DNA of 64,000 nucleotides from Hephaestia sp. MAHUQ-44 (lineage in GTDB: Bacteria; Pseudomonadota; Alphaproteobacteria; Sphingomonadales; Sphingomonadaceae): positions 218,595 to 282,594 of the forward strand of contig NZ_JAMSLX010000005.1 in assembly GCF_023806085.1 (NCBI RefSeq), written 5' to 3'. Shown in pieces: positions 10,718 to 19,483 of the stretch; the first letter of the stretch is position 1, and the number at the start of each line of letters is the position of its first letter. The notes beneath the pieces are model-generated. The model made no database searches. It had not been told where the DNA came from and saw nothing but the letters and a program-made list of their open reading frames with translations. The position numbers and the translations under genes were made by a program.

Positions 10718-12174
10718 GATATGCCGTCTCCCTGCCGCAACGCGACGTCTTTGCCGCCTGGCGTACAGCAGCCCGGCAGGCGATCAGCCACCGCATCGCG
10801 CCCGACGATATCGACTGGAACGGGCAAGGCGCGCTGTTCGCGAGCGCGGCGCTGCCCGAACCGGCCGCGGGCCACGCGGCCCGCGTGCCGGCCGACTTCA
10901 TCGCGCTGGCAGGCGCGGTGATCTGGCATTCGGCGCCGGACCGTTTCCCCCTGCTCTATCAGGCGCTGTGGCGCCTCGACCAACATGACGGCACACCGCT
11001 ATCGCCCGCCGACCCATTGGGCCGCAGGCTCGCGCTGATGGCCGCATCGGTAAAGCGCGACATCCACAAGATGCACGCGTTCGTCCGTTTCCGTGAACTC
11101 CCCGCGGCTGGCCCCCGACGCAGCTTCGGCGCCTGGTTCGAGCCGGCGCATCACACGCTGGAGCCGGGCGCCGCGTTTTTCGTCGAGCGCTTCGCCGATA
11201 TGGATTGGCTGATCGCCACCCCTGCCCTGACGGCGCGCTTTACCGATGGCGTGCTCGACTTCGACACCGGGGGCGAACGGCCCGACTTGCCCGACGACGC
11301 GACCGAAGCGCTCTGGGCCACCTATTTCGCCAATATCTTCAATCCGGCGCGGGTCAAGCTGGCGGCGATGCGCGCCGAAATGCCGAAGAAATACTGGCAC
11401 AATCTGCCCGAGACCCGCTTGATCCCCGCGATGCTGGCCGATGCCGAGGCACGCGTCGAGCGGATGCGCGCGGCCGGCGCCAGCGCGCCACGCCCCGGCG
11501 CGGCCGCGGTTTCGACGCGCTATCGCGCGACCTTGCCCATCGCGGCCGATACACCGGAAACGCTCGAACAAGCGCGACGGGCCGCGCGGCAATGCCGGCG
11601 CTGCGGCCTCTGCGAAGCCGCGACGCAAACGGTGTGGGGCGAAGGCGATGCCACCGCGCGGATCATGATCGTCGGCGAACAAGCAGGCGATCAGGAGGAC
11701 CTTGCGGGGCGCCCTTTCATCGGCCCCGCCGGACAATTGCTTCGGTCGGCGATGCGCGATGCCGGCCTGGCACCCGAACGAACATGGCTCACCAATGCGG
11801 TCAAACATTTCAAATTCACGCCGCGCGGCAAAAGGCGGCTGCACCGGACGCCCGATCGCGATGAGATCGCGCATTGCCGCTGGTGGCTCGGCCTGGAACT
11901 GGCCTTTATCCAACCGCAGATCACGCTGGCGCTCGGGGCATCGGCGGCGTTCGCGTTGACCAACGACGCGCGCCCTATCGCGGAGCGACGCGGGGGCGTC
12001 GAAACCGGCCTGCATCGTGGCCCGGTACTGATGACATGGCACCCCGCCTACATTCTGCGCACCACCGATCCGGCCATGCGTGACCGCTTGCGCCGAGACC
12101 TCGTCGCGGATATTGGCGCTGCCCGGATCAGGGCGTCCAGCAGCGGTCTGCCGAATAGTCCGATTTCGGCATAG
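10714..12174 (+). CDS. Radical-SAM-linked domain fused to a UdgX-type uracil-DNA glycosylase
   Basis: A 486-aa two-domain protein. Residues 1-240 match the conserved domain found beside the radical SAM partner (DUF4130/SAM_7_link type). Residues 285-475 are a family-4-like uracil-DNA glycosylase: CRRCGLC iron-sulfur cysteines, GEQAGDQEDLAGRPFIGPAG active-site segment, and HPAYILR. The stretch NAVKHFKFTPRGKRRLH corresponds closely to the loop of mycobacterial UdgX, whose histidine becomes covalently attached to DNA after uracil removal; here the residue is His377. The enzyme probably captures uracil sites irreversibly. The start at 10714 overlaps the radical SAM stop. Confidence 0.9.
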   Translation: MRYAVSLPQRDVFAAWRTAARQAISHRIAPDDIDWNGQGALFASAALPEPAAGHAARVPADFIALAGAVIWHSAPDRFPLLYQALWRLDQHDGTPLSPADPLGRRLALMAASVKRDIHKMHAFVRFRELPAAGPRRSFGAWFEPAHHTLEPGAAFFVERFADMDWLIATPALTARFTDGVLDFDTGGERPDLPDDATEALWATYFANIFNPARVKLAAMRAEMPKKYWHNLPETRLIPAMLADAEARVERMRAAGASAPRPGAAAVSTRYRATLPIAADTPETLEQARRAARQCRRCGLCEAATQTVWGEGDATARIMIVGEQAGDQEDLAGRPFIGPAGQLLRSAMRDAGLAPERTWLTNAVKHFKFTPRGKRRLHRTPDRDEIAHCRWWLGLELAFIQPQITLALGASAAFALTNDARPIAERRGGVETGLHRGPVLMTWHPAYILRTTDPAMRDRLRRDLVADIGAARIRASSSGLPNSPISA

Positions 12175-12210
12175 GGCCGAGGCCATCACGACCCCAACCC
12201 TACCCGATCT

Positions 12211-12717
12211 TTACATGTTGACGGCGGCATTATCTCCCAGTTCAGGGGCACCGCCGGTCACCGCCGCGACCAACATCTTTGCACCCGAAACCAGCGCGCC
12301 GGGGCTGTCCCAAATCTCACCGCGTTCGGGCGTGACCGTCAGAAGCCGGATCGTCGGATCGTCCTTGCCCTCCCACCACATCTTATCCATTTTCGACCAC
12401 AGTTCCGTGATCTTGGCGCGATCATCGGTCACCTTGGCTCGACCCGAAACCACCGCAAAACGGTAGTTTCCGGTATCGGCCCAGGCGAGAGACACGGTGG
12501 GAAACGCTTCGAGCTCGGCGTTTTTCTCGCCGCTGACGTCGGTGAGGAAGTAGATGGCGTTTTCGTCGCGGTTGGGCCGGGCCGACATCGGCCGGCTGCG
12601 CTGCTGTTCGCCATTCCAGGTCGTCAACATGCAGATGTCGATCTTGGCCGCCAATTCCCACACGCGATCGATGATCTCGTCGGGTGTGGCAGGGTTGTCG
12701 TGTTGACGTTCCTTCAT
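12211..12717 (-). CDS. Pyridoxamine 5'-phosphate oxidase family protein (general stress protein 26-like)
   Basis: A split-barrel flavin-binding protein of 168 aa. The sequence ICMLTTWNGEQQRSRPMSARPNRDENAIYFLTD, then FPTVSLAWAD and YRFAVVSGRAKV, is typical of the small general-stress pyridoxamine-oxidase-like group rather than of biosynthetic PdxH. ATG 12717 has AAGGAG seven bases upstream. It stands alone, convergent with the UdgX gene. Substrate and exact cofactor are unknown. Confidence 0.85.
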   Translation of the reverse strand: MKERQHDNPATPDEIIDRVWELAAKIDICMLTTWNGEQQRSRPMSARPNRDENAIYFLTDVSGEKNAELEAFPTVSLAWADTGNYRFAVVSGRAKVTDDRAKITELWSKMDKMWWEGKDDPTIRLLTVTPERGEIWDSPGALVSGAKMLVAAVTGGAPELGDNAAVNM

Positions 12718-12839
12718 GGAGGATCTCCTTTGGGGGGCCTCTTCAACGTCAAGGGCGCGGGAGCCGTTCCACGCAGGATACGCTATGGCGTCCCCGACGC
12801 AGCGACCGCACTGGCCCCGATCGGTGCCCGTCGGGTCAT

Positions 12840-13268
12840 TTACCCACGCAGCCTGCGTAGCAACGATCGCAACCTCGAAAACGCCAGTCCCGCCAGTGTA
12901 TAGACCAGCGTGGCAACGACGATCGACACGATCGTGACGTCGCGCACCGCACCATCCTCGCCTGCGCACAGCAAGAAGCGCGAAACGCCCTGCTGGCCCG
13001 GTTTGTAGGAATAGCTGTTCGAAACGATCTCGATGCCGCTGCCGCAGACGAACGGCTGGGCAACGATCGCCACGATCGGCGGATAAACCGCGCCACCCGC
13101 GATGGCCAACATCATGGCAACCAAGCCCCAGCCCAGCGCACTGGCCAACAGGTCCCCGCTGCGCAACCCCTCCAGCCTGGCCTGCAACCAGACAAGGCCC
13201 AGGATTGCGATCACGATTCCCGGCCCGATCAGCGCGCGCAAGAGAATGCTGTTGTCACCCGCCGTCAT
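12840..13268 (-). CDS. Small membrane protein, paralogue of the upstream SHOCT protein
   Basis: Unrecognised 142-aa protein with three membrane segments (about 8-30, 40-66 and 112-132) and a basic tail. The loop after segment 2 (GGAVYPPIVAIV...FVCGSGIEIVSNSYSYKPGQQGVSR) closely matches the corresponding loop of the protein at 13806-14522, so the two are paralogues. The loop, with two cysteines, is probably periplasmic. This copy lacks the C-terminal SHOCT domain. Last gene of a six-gene minus-strand operon, overlapping the preceding gene by ATGA. Confidence 0.75.
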   Translation of the reverse strand: MTAGDNSILLRALIGPGIVIAILGLVWLQARLEGLRSGDLLASALGWGLVAMMLAIAGGAVYPPIVAIVAQPFVCGSGIEIVSNSYSYKPGQQGVSRFLLCAGEDGAVRDVTIVSIVVATLVYTLAGLAFSRLRSLLRRLRG

Positions 13269-13702
13269 CGATCGGGGCCGGGCCGCCGCGTCCCGGCCAC
13301 CAGCGGCACGGTCGCGGTTTCACAATGGCAGGCATATTGTCGCCAGGCCGGAGCGTCGATCGGGCATTGGCAGAGATATTCGGCCTCGTGCCCGCATCCG
13401 GCGACGTGGAAGGCTTTATAATACCAGTCGAATCCTTCCGAATAAGGCGCATGTTTCGCCTGCCACAGCGCCAGACGCTGCGGATCGGCGAGAATATCCG
13501 CGGGTGGATCGGGGATCGGGTGTTCGCGCTTGCGCACCTCGCTCCAGCGCACGCCGTCGATCTGCGTCGCCGTCACCCGCTCGATCGGGCACGTGACGGC
13601 CCTGGCCAGCGTGTCGCGCGCTGCCTCTTCATGGCTCGCACAGGCCGCGACAACCATCGCGGCCGCGATCGCCAGCATGCCTCCCGACCGACGACCCGCC
13701 AC
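13265..13702 (-). CDS. Predicted lipoprotein of unknown function
   Basis: About 145 aa from a GTG start at 13702, chosen because AAGGAG lies nine bases upstream and it yields a compact lipoprotein signal (basic MAGRRSGG, then LAIAAAMVVAAC lipobox). An upstream ATG at 13771 would add a 23-residue arginine-rich leader. The mature part is cysteine-rich (VTCPIERV, VAGCGHEAEYLCQCPIDAP, QYACHCE) and could form disulfides in the periplasm. No family recognised. Its stop overlaps the next gene. Confidence 0.7.
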   Translation of the reverse strand: MAGRRSGGMLAIAAAMVVAACASHEEAARDTLARAVTCPIERVTATQIDGVRWSEVRKREHPIPDPPADILADPQRLALWQAKHAPYSEGFDWYYKAFHVAGCGHEAEYLCQCPIDAPAWRQYACHCETATVPLVAGTRRPGPDR

Positions 13703-13805
13703 CCCGCGACGCTCCTTGCGCAAACGGCGCGGGCGGGGCCTGGCCGCGACACGAAATCGAAACGTGCTCATTGCATCGCCTCCCCCGCGAGCCCCATGGT
13801 TCCGG

Positions 13806-14522
13806 TCATAGGTCCGACAATATCGCCGCCCGGCTGGCTTGATATTCGGTCTCCGAGATCAGCCCGGCATCGCGCAGCGACACAAGGTGGCGGAGCCGCT
13901 CCTCGACCTGCCCCCGGCGCGGGTCCGGTGTCCGCATGGGGCGGCGCACGATATCGGCATCGACGCGCAGCCGATCGGCAAGCGCGCTTCCGCGCGCATC
14001 CGCCGTTCGCGCATCGGCGCCGACGTGCCCACCGGTGGCCCTGCGCGGCTTCAGCAGCCGGCGGAGAACCATCAGCACCAGTGCCGCAGCCAGGAAGATC
14101 AACGTGTAATAGACGGTCGCGGCGCCGATCGTCCGCAAGGTGATATCGCGCGAGCTACCGTCCGCACCGAGGCAGAAGATGACGCGCGCGACGCCCTGCT
14201 GCCCCGGTTTGTAGGAATAATTGTGCGACAGGGCCTCGACCGTCCCGTCGCAGACATAGGGCGCAGCGACCGTCACCAGCGGCGGATGGATCGCGCCGCC
14301 CGCGGTCGCCACCATCAGTCCGCAGAAGGCGCAGACCGGCACCACGAGCAGCATCGCACATCCGAACCGCGCGACGGGCCGGGGCAGGCTGTGAAGCGCA
14401 CCCCCGCCGCCCCCGCCGCGTCGCACCACGCGCGCGATCAGCACCACGACCAGCGGGATGATCAGAAACGGCAGCCAGCCGGCGATGAACATCGCCAGCG
14501 TGAAGATCGTCGCATCGTTCAT
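13806..14522 (-). CDS. Membrane protein with C-terminal SHOCT domain
   Basis: 238 aa: membrane segments at roughly 5-32, 50-78 and 130-155; between segments 2 and 3 a probable periplasmic loop with YVCDGTVEALSHNYSYKPGQQGVAR that is shared with the 12840-13268 protein. The C-terminus VEERLRHLVSLRDAGLISETEYQASRAAILSDL is a SHOCT domain (short C-terminal oligomerisation-type domain). A low-complexity GGGGGG run follows segment 1. Function unknown; it is part of the six-gene operon 17328-12840. Confidence 0.8.
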   Translation of the reverse strand: MNDATIFTLAMFIAGWLPFLIIPLVVVLIARVVRRGGGGGGALHSLPRPVARFGCAMLLVVPVCAFCGLMVATAGGAIHPPLVTVAAPYVCDGTVEALSHNYSYKPGQQGVARVIFCLGADGSSRDITLRTIGAATVYYTLIFLAAALVLMVLRRLLKPRRATGGHVGADARTADARGSALADRLRVDADIVRRPMRTPDPRRGQVEERLRHLVSLRDAGLISETEYQASRAAILSDL

Positions 14523-14564
14523 CGCCTGCCGCCCCCAGACCTGCCGCTCATCGGATCGCGCCGG

Positions 14565-15239
14565 TCACAGACCCGACAATATCTCGGCGCGCTTGGCCTG
14601 ATATTCGGTTTCGGAAACCAGACCGTCGTCGCGTAACGATTGAAGCCGACGAAGCCTGTCCTCGGCACCGGTGGCTGCCGCATCGTCTGCAGGGTCCGCA
14701 CCGGTGCTCGCCGTCGCCCGCCCGCCGACCATCCCGTCGCCGTTCAGGTCGATCCCGGTCATGGCTTCAAAAGCGACAATCGCCTCGTCCGTTGCGGGCT
14801 GCCCGTTGACGCTGATGCTTGCCGGCATTCCGAACACAACCCCAGATCGCGGCGCGTGCGCGCCGGCACCGGTTGACGCGGCCCGCTGATCAGCACCATT
14901 GAGCCGGCTCGCGACCTGCGCCGCCTGCTGGGCGCCGCGCTCCGAACCCGAAGGGACCCGATCCCACAGGATCACATATTTGTGAGGATCGTCGCGTTCG
15001 GCGAGAACCGGCAGCACGACGCCGGGCATCGGCCATTGGGCCAAGCGAACGATGCTCGCCTTTCGGACCGCCACACTGGGCTGGCCGGGAATCGTGACGA
15101 CGAGATGCATCACGCACATGCCGCCGCCGCCGCTCTTATGGGGTGGCATGCTGGCCGATACGACCTGCGCTGTACCCTCCACCGGATCGGCAAGGTTTGG
15201 CTTGCCAAGCGCGTCGATCAGATTTCCGAAAAAGCCCAT
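14565..15239 (-). CDS. SHOCT-domain protein of unknown function
   Basis: 224 aa, predicted cytoplasmic. Residues 1-110 form an unrecognised beta-rich domain with an exposed GGGG turn (HKSGGGGMCVMHLVVTIPGQPSVAVRKAS). A calcium-loop-like DLNGDGMVGG lies near residue 170, and a SHOCT domain ends the protein (EDRLRRLQSLRDDGLVSETEYQAKRAEILSGL), very similar to that of the next gene. The two SHOCT tails may let the operon's products assemble together; that is inference. It starts three bases after the LprI-like gene. Confidence 0.75.
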   Translation of the reverse strand: MGFFGNLIDALGKPNLADPVEGTAQVVSASMPPHKSGGGGMCVMHLVVTIPGQPSVAVRKASIVRLAQWPMPGVVLPVLAERDDPHKYVILWDRVPSGSERGAQQAAQVASRLNGADQRAASTGAGAHAPRSGVVFGMPASISVNGQPATDEAIVAFEAMTGIDLNGDGMVGGRATASTGADPADDAAATGAEDRLRRLQSLRDDGLVSETEYQAKRAEILSGL

Positions 15240-15242
15240 GAA

Positions 15243-16538
15243 TCACCTGTTGTCGGCGATGGCGGCAATGCAGAAACGTTCGGGCGCCGCAATATCCGGC
15301 CCCGACAGCGTTTCATCGCCGCAGCGGTTGTGCGTCGACCACAGAATCGTCCCGCGATCGGCGGCCATGGCATAAGGGCGGTCGCCCCGCGCGGTACCGG
15401 CGATGCGGCGTTCCACCCGCGTCGCCATATCGAGCAACGAGACGCCGGTATCGGCGGCATAGACCAGCCGCGAGCGCGGATCGTCGATCACGAAATGCGC
15501 CAGTTCCCACCCGCCCCATCCGACCAGATAGGAGACAGCGCCCGGCGCGCGCGGGCGGACGTGGAGATCGATCGTGGCGTGGCCGTGATCGGCCGCCCAG
15601 ACGAGAAAGGCGTCATTGCCCTGCACGGGTTCGATGACGGCATCGTCGGTGGCAAGCGCCTCGTCATCCACCGCCAGATCGGTGCTGATAGGTTGGAAGC
15701 GCCCGTCGAGGGCACCCGACGGATCGCGCACGCGCTGGCTACCCTTGATCGACGCCTTGTAGATGGCGGTCGTGCCTTCCTCGCCATCGCCGCTTCCGCC
15801 CCACAAAGCGACGCGGACGAAGATCGTGTCGCCCTGCCACGCCAGCGCCTTGATCGCGGCGACAGCGCCATCGGGATAAGGCGGCGCGCCTCGATGCGGT
15901 CGCGGGGTTGCCGGCACCAGCTTGCCGTCGGCGACCCGGTACAGCCACAATTGATCGGGCAGATCGAGGTCCTGACTGGGCAGCAGGATGGCGACATGCT
16001 TGCCATCGGGCGCGAGCCGCATCGCCGTGATCGGCACCTGATCGTCCGCGACGAGTTCGGGACGCGCGCGGACGATCGGCCGCAGGTCGATCTCGCGCAC
16101 CGCCTGCGTCGCAATCGGCGCGGCAACCCCGTCCACCAATGCGCGACGACGATCGAGATAGACGGTCATCAGGCAGAGGCGGGCCGGTTCGCGCAATCCG
16201 GCCGAAGGTGCGGTCAGTTGGGCGAAGGTCCGATCACCGACGCAGCGGCAGTCGCGCTCGACCAGCCAATCGCGCTGGGTGGCCAGCAGCGCGGCGCGCG
16301 CGGGGCCCGAGGCCGCATCGCGCGCCGCGCGATAGGTTCGCGAGAGCGCCAGATCCTGCCAGCGCAGCGTCGCATCGGCGCAGATGAAGCGATCGATCGC
16401 GCGTGTGGCCTTGCCGCAATCGAACCCGGCCGGGACCGTGGCCGGTGGCGGTGCGGCGGACGAGACGCCCCCCACCCCGGCCATGGCAAACACCGCGAGC
16501 AGCAAACCACCCAACCCCATGCCCGCCCTGCTAATCAT
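15243..16538 (-). CDS. Periplasmic protein with LprI-like N-terminal domain
   Basis: 431 aa with a signal peptide (MISRAGMGLGGLLLAVFAMAG). Residues 35-110 (FDCGKATRAIDRFICADATLRWQDLALSRTY, then LLATQRDWLVERDCRC) form the four-cysteine DUF1311/LprI-like module. The remaining 300 residues look like repeated beta strands, possibly a propeller (TAMRLAPDGKHVAILL, DTIFVRVALWGG). I chose ATG 16538, which starts a clean signal peptide and overlaps the upstream stop by eight bases. The exact role is unknown; LprI relatives bind lysozyme. Confidence 0.7.
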   Translation of the reverse strand: MISRAGMGLGGLLLAVFAMAGVGGVSSAAPPPATVPAGFDCGKATRAIDRFICADATLRWQDLALSRTYRAARDAASGPARAALLATQRDWLVERDCRCVGDRTFAQLTAPSAGLREPARLCLMTVYLDRRRALVDGVAAPIATQAVREIDLRPIVRARPELVADDQVPITAMRLAPDGKHVAILLPSQDLDLPDQLWLYRVADGKLVPATPRPHRGAPPYPDGAVAAIKALAWQGDTIFVRVALWGGSGDGEEGTTAIYKASIKGSQRVRDPSGALDGRFQPISTDLAVDDEALATDDAVIEPVQGNDAFLVWAADHGHATIDLHVRPRAPGAVSYLVGWGGWELAHFVIDDPRSRLVYAADTGVSLLDMATRVERRIAGTARGDRPYAMAADRGTILWSTHNRCGDETLSGPDIAAPERFCIAAIADNR

Positions 16539-17328
16539 GGACGATGATCCGCGGATCGTCGCACAAATTCTGGATCGCGATCGGAAGCGGATCGCTGCAG
16601 CAATCCTCTTCTTTCTCTGCGAAAAGCACCGAGATTTCATAGGCGCAGATCCCGGCGCCGCCGGGGATGGTCATGGTCCGCTGGCGCCCCGGCGCCAGCC
16701 CGCCATAACCGAACGTGTCCGAATCGAGTTCGATGGAATCGAGGTCGCGCAGTGCAAGCTGCACGAGGCGGCGGCGGGTCTTGTTGGTCACCGCCACTTT
16801 CAGGTCGTCGGCGGGCGCGGCCCGCGCGGCGGTGCCGCACAATGCGAGCAACGGCGCAGCGGCCGCGGCCACCCCGTCGAGCGGATAACGGGCCGCGACA
16901 CCGCCGACGCTGACGGTCAATTGCCCCGTCGACGCCAGGATCGCTTCGAGCGGCGCATCGAGCGTCACCTGGCCCTTGAGGTGCAGGAGATCGTCCATTT
17001 CCTGTGCCTGAACACGGGCCGGGAAGGTTACCGTCGCGCGCCCGGCGCTCAAGCTGACGGACAATTTTGCCCCGGTAGCCGCGCGCACCGGTGGGTGGAC
17101 CAGATAGGCCGATACGATCGCGGCGCGGCGGTCGCAAATGAACACCAGTGATGTATCATCGCTGTCGGGCACGCCGTACACGAGGCGTGACTGTTCGGCG
17201 CCATCGACGCCGTACCAGCGTGGCTGATCGTCCTGTGCCAAGGCGGGCGCTGCCCACAGCGCCGTGGCCATGGCGAGCAACGCGCCCGATGCTGAAACCC
17301 TGCAATCGTTCGTGAATCGCACAATCAT
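16531..17328 (-). CDS. Secreted protein of unknown function
   Basis: 265 aa with a clear signal peptide (ASGALLAMATALWAAPALAQ, cleavage after AQ near residue 32). The mature protein is beta-rich with cysteines near residues 66, 164 and the CCSDP motif close to the C-terminus, suggesting periplasmic disulfides. I recognise no family. It is the first gene of the six-gene minus-strand operon (17328 to 12840), facing an AraC regulator across a 403-base gap. Confidence 0.7.
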   Translation of the reverse strand: MIVRFTNDCRVSASGALLAMATALWAAPALAQDDQPRWYGVDGAEQSRLVYGVPDSDDTSLVFICDRRAAIVSAYLVHPPVRAATGAKLSVSLSAGRATVTFPARVQAQEMDDLLHLKGQVTLDAPLEAILASTGQLTVSVGGVAARYPLDGVAAAAAPLLALCGTAARAAPADDLKVAVTNKTRRRLVQLALRDLDSIELDSDTFGYGGLAPGRQRTMTIPGGAGICAYEISVLFAEKEEDCCSDPLPIAIQNLCDDPRIIVHD

Positions 17329-17731
17329 CTTGTCTGTCTCCAGCCGCGATGGTGATTAACGGCCTGCCCATGCCTCACGAGATGTCTCGCGCACATGGAC
17401 AGGCCGAACGGGGCAACCGGACAGAGATGGAGGGAAGCCAGGGTGGCCCGTTCTCTCTGTGTCGGTCGACGGATGGATCGTCGGGTCGCTAGCGACGCAT
17501 CCGTCCCCGTATCAGAAGCCGAGCGCGCACCCCGGGCTGTCCGGTATCGGGCACAACAATCGACGCTGACGCATGAGACTCTCCCCTTTGCAGCGGTGAT
17601 GCCACGGGGCGCGGAAGCCTGTCTCGGACCAGACGGCACGCGAGATGGACCAGACGGCACTCGATCGATAGGGTGCCGGAACGACACCGTACTATCGCGT
17701 CGGACATCGCGGCACAGAACGGAAAAAGAGC
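17329..17731 (+). other. 403-base divergent intergenic region
   Basis: Separates the six-gene operon (minus) from the AraC regulator (plus). I see no credible gene in it. Its one clear structure is the pair of direct repeats listed separately at 17626-17660. It must hold the promoters of both transcription units, but none stands out. Confidence 0.6.
17626..17660 (+). promoter_or_regulatory. Paired 14-bp direct repeats, likely AraC-type operator
   Basis: GGACCAGACGGCAC occurs at 17626-17639 and again at 17647-17660. The 21-base spacing is two helical turns, so both copies face the same side of the DNA, as AraC-family half-sites do. It ends 71 bases before the AraC-type gene. Autoregulation, or control of the divergent operon, is inference. 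Confidence 0.45.
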
Positions 17732-18697
17732 ATGAACTCGGCTTACCTATCGCACCGATTGTCCACCGCCTCGGTGCCGATGCGCGACCGTCTGTCAATG
17801 TGGCGCGAAGTGTTCGGGCAAGCGATGGCCCGGCTCGATATCGAAGCCGTTGGGGATGCACCCTTTCATGCCGAAGGCACCTTATGCGCGCTGCCCGGCG
17901 CGGCCTATGCCTCGGTGCTCGCGTCGCCGGTTCGGGTCGCGCGGACACGCGGCCTGATTGCAGCGGACAGCGCCGAAATGATCTATCTCATCACCGCCGA
18001 TGCGCCGGTGGAGGTCGTCCAGAACGGACAGGAACGGGTGCTCGCGACCGGCGATGCGATCTTCCTGCGCGGCGGCGAGGTCTCCAGCATTCTGTCCGAT
18101 GGACCAAACCGCTTCACCAACATCGCCGTCGCGCTCAACGACCTTCGCGCGCTCTATGCGGGTGCCGACGATCTGGCGATGCGCGTTGTCCCCCGTCAAA
18201 GCGATCTGCTGGGGCTGCTCCACGGCTATGTCGACATGCTGCGGATGCGCGGCGATGCAGCCCTGAAGGGCGCCGAACCTCTCGCCGCCGGGCATATCCG
18301 CGACCTGATCGGCGCCATCGCCGCCCAGGACGACGGCGCGGGGATAGAGGAAGCCGGCGTAAAGGCCGCACGGCGGCGCGCGATCAAGGCCGACATCGCG
18401 GCGCGGTTGTGCGACTCCCGGCTCAATATCACCGCGGTTGCGGCCAAGGCCGGGATCAGCCCGCGCTATGTCCGCCGTCTGTTTCAGGACGAGGGCAGCA
18501 GCTTTTCGGCGTATATTCTCGGCCAGCGGCTCGAACGCGCGCATCGCCTGATCCTGCATCCCGGCCCCGCGCCGCGGACGATCGCGGCGATTGCCTATGC
18601 GTGCGGCTTTGGCGACCTGTCCTATTTCAACCGCACCTTCCGCCAGCGCTTCGCGATGACCCCATCGGATCTGCGCGGGGGAATGGGCGCCGCCTAA
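17732..18697 (+). CDS. AraC family transcriptional regulator
   Basis: 321 aa. Residues 15-190 resemble the AraC-binding-like regulatory domain (MWREVFGQAMARLDIE, then a cupin-like segment with LATGDAIFLRGGEV). The C-terminal 100 residues carry two helix-turn-helix units (LNITAVAAKAGISPRYVRRLFQDEG and RTIAAIAYACGFGDLSYFNRTFRQRFAMTPSDLR), the second being the family signature. The ligand is unknown. It may control itself or the divergent operon through the 21-bp-spaced direct repeats upstream. Confidence 0.88.
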   Translation: MNSAYLSHRLSTASVPMRDRLSMWREVFGQAMARLDIEAVGDAPFHAEGTLCALPGAAYASVLASPVRVARTRGLIAADSAEMIYLITADAPVEVVQNGQERVLATGDAIFLRGGEVSSILSDGPNRFTNIAVALNDLRALYAGADDLAMRVVPRQSDLLGLLHGYVDMLRMRGDAALKGAEPLAAGHIRDLIGAIAAQDDGAGIEEAGVKAARRRAIKADIAARLCDSRLNITAVAAKAGISPRYVRRLFQDEGSSFSAYILGQRLERAHRLILHPGPAPRTIAAIAYACGFGDLSYFNRTFRQRFAMTPSDLRGGMGAA

Positions 18698-18728
18698 ACG
18701 CCACCCCATCCGCGCTGGAAAGACGGGC

Positions 18729-19455
18729 TTATCCGCTCCCCTTGTGCCGCAGCTTGGCGATGATCGCGGCGACGCCCGCATCGATCCCGCCGCGGAGATC
18801 GCCGCGCCGGAACAGCGGCAAAATCGCACCTTCCATGATCTCGGTGCAGGTGGCATCGGGCAACGCGCTTTCGAGCCCGCGCCCCACCGCGATCCGCGCC
18901 TTGCGTTCGGCCGGTGCGACCAGCAGCACGATGCCGTCGTTGTGCGCGCGCCGCCCGATGCCCATCCATTCGCCAAAGCGGTGGTATATGCCGCGATGTC
19001 TTCGCCGCCGAGCGTAGGCACCGTGACGACGACAAACTGGTGCCCGCTCATCCGTTCGAACGCGGCGAGCCGGGTCTCGAGTGCACCTTGTCCGCAACGG
19101 ACAGAATAGCGGCGGCATCGGTGACGCGGCCCTGCATGGGCTGCAACGCCGCAGCCGATTGTACCGGTGTCGCGGTGACCGCGACGATATCCGGCGACGG
19201 CGCGACCGGTGTCGGCGGCGCAACCCGATTACCAAGGCTATCGGCCGGTTGGGCACCACTCTCGGCCGCCCATTGCCCGCCCTGATGCGTGCCGCGCCAA
19301 TGCAAGGCGCCTGCGGCAACGATCGCGAAGGCTCCGATGGCGATGAGCGGATAGCAGAGCAGTTCCGCCTTTCCGAACCCGCGTTTCATCACCGCGCCGA
19401 ACAGGATCAACCCCACGCCGCCGATCAGAAACAAGAGACCGCCGCCGTCGATCAC
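18729..19455 (-). pseudogene. TPM-domain membrane protein, broken by two single-base deletions
   Basis: The 5' part (from ATG 19455) has two membrane segments and then enters a TPM domain (GRVTDAAAILSVADK) before running into a stop near 19052. The domain continues in a second frame (LETRLAAFERMSGHQFVVVTVPTLGGEDIAAYTTALANGW) and then a third (GIGRRAHNDGIVLLVAPAERKARIAVGRGLESALP). One missing base near 19088 and one near 18993, both beside short G or GC runs, explain both shifts. It is either a recent pseudogene or an assembly error. It follows the lipoprotein gene at 19484-20164 by 28 bases. Confidence 0.8.
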
Positions 19456-19483
19456 AGCGGCGCGGCCTCCGCCGGCATCGCCA

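Noticed and set aside
13703..13771. ATG 13771 as start of the lipoprotein
   Set aside because: It adds an arginine-rich leader of 23 residues; GTG 13702 has AAGGAG at nine bases and gives a normal lipoprotein signal.
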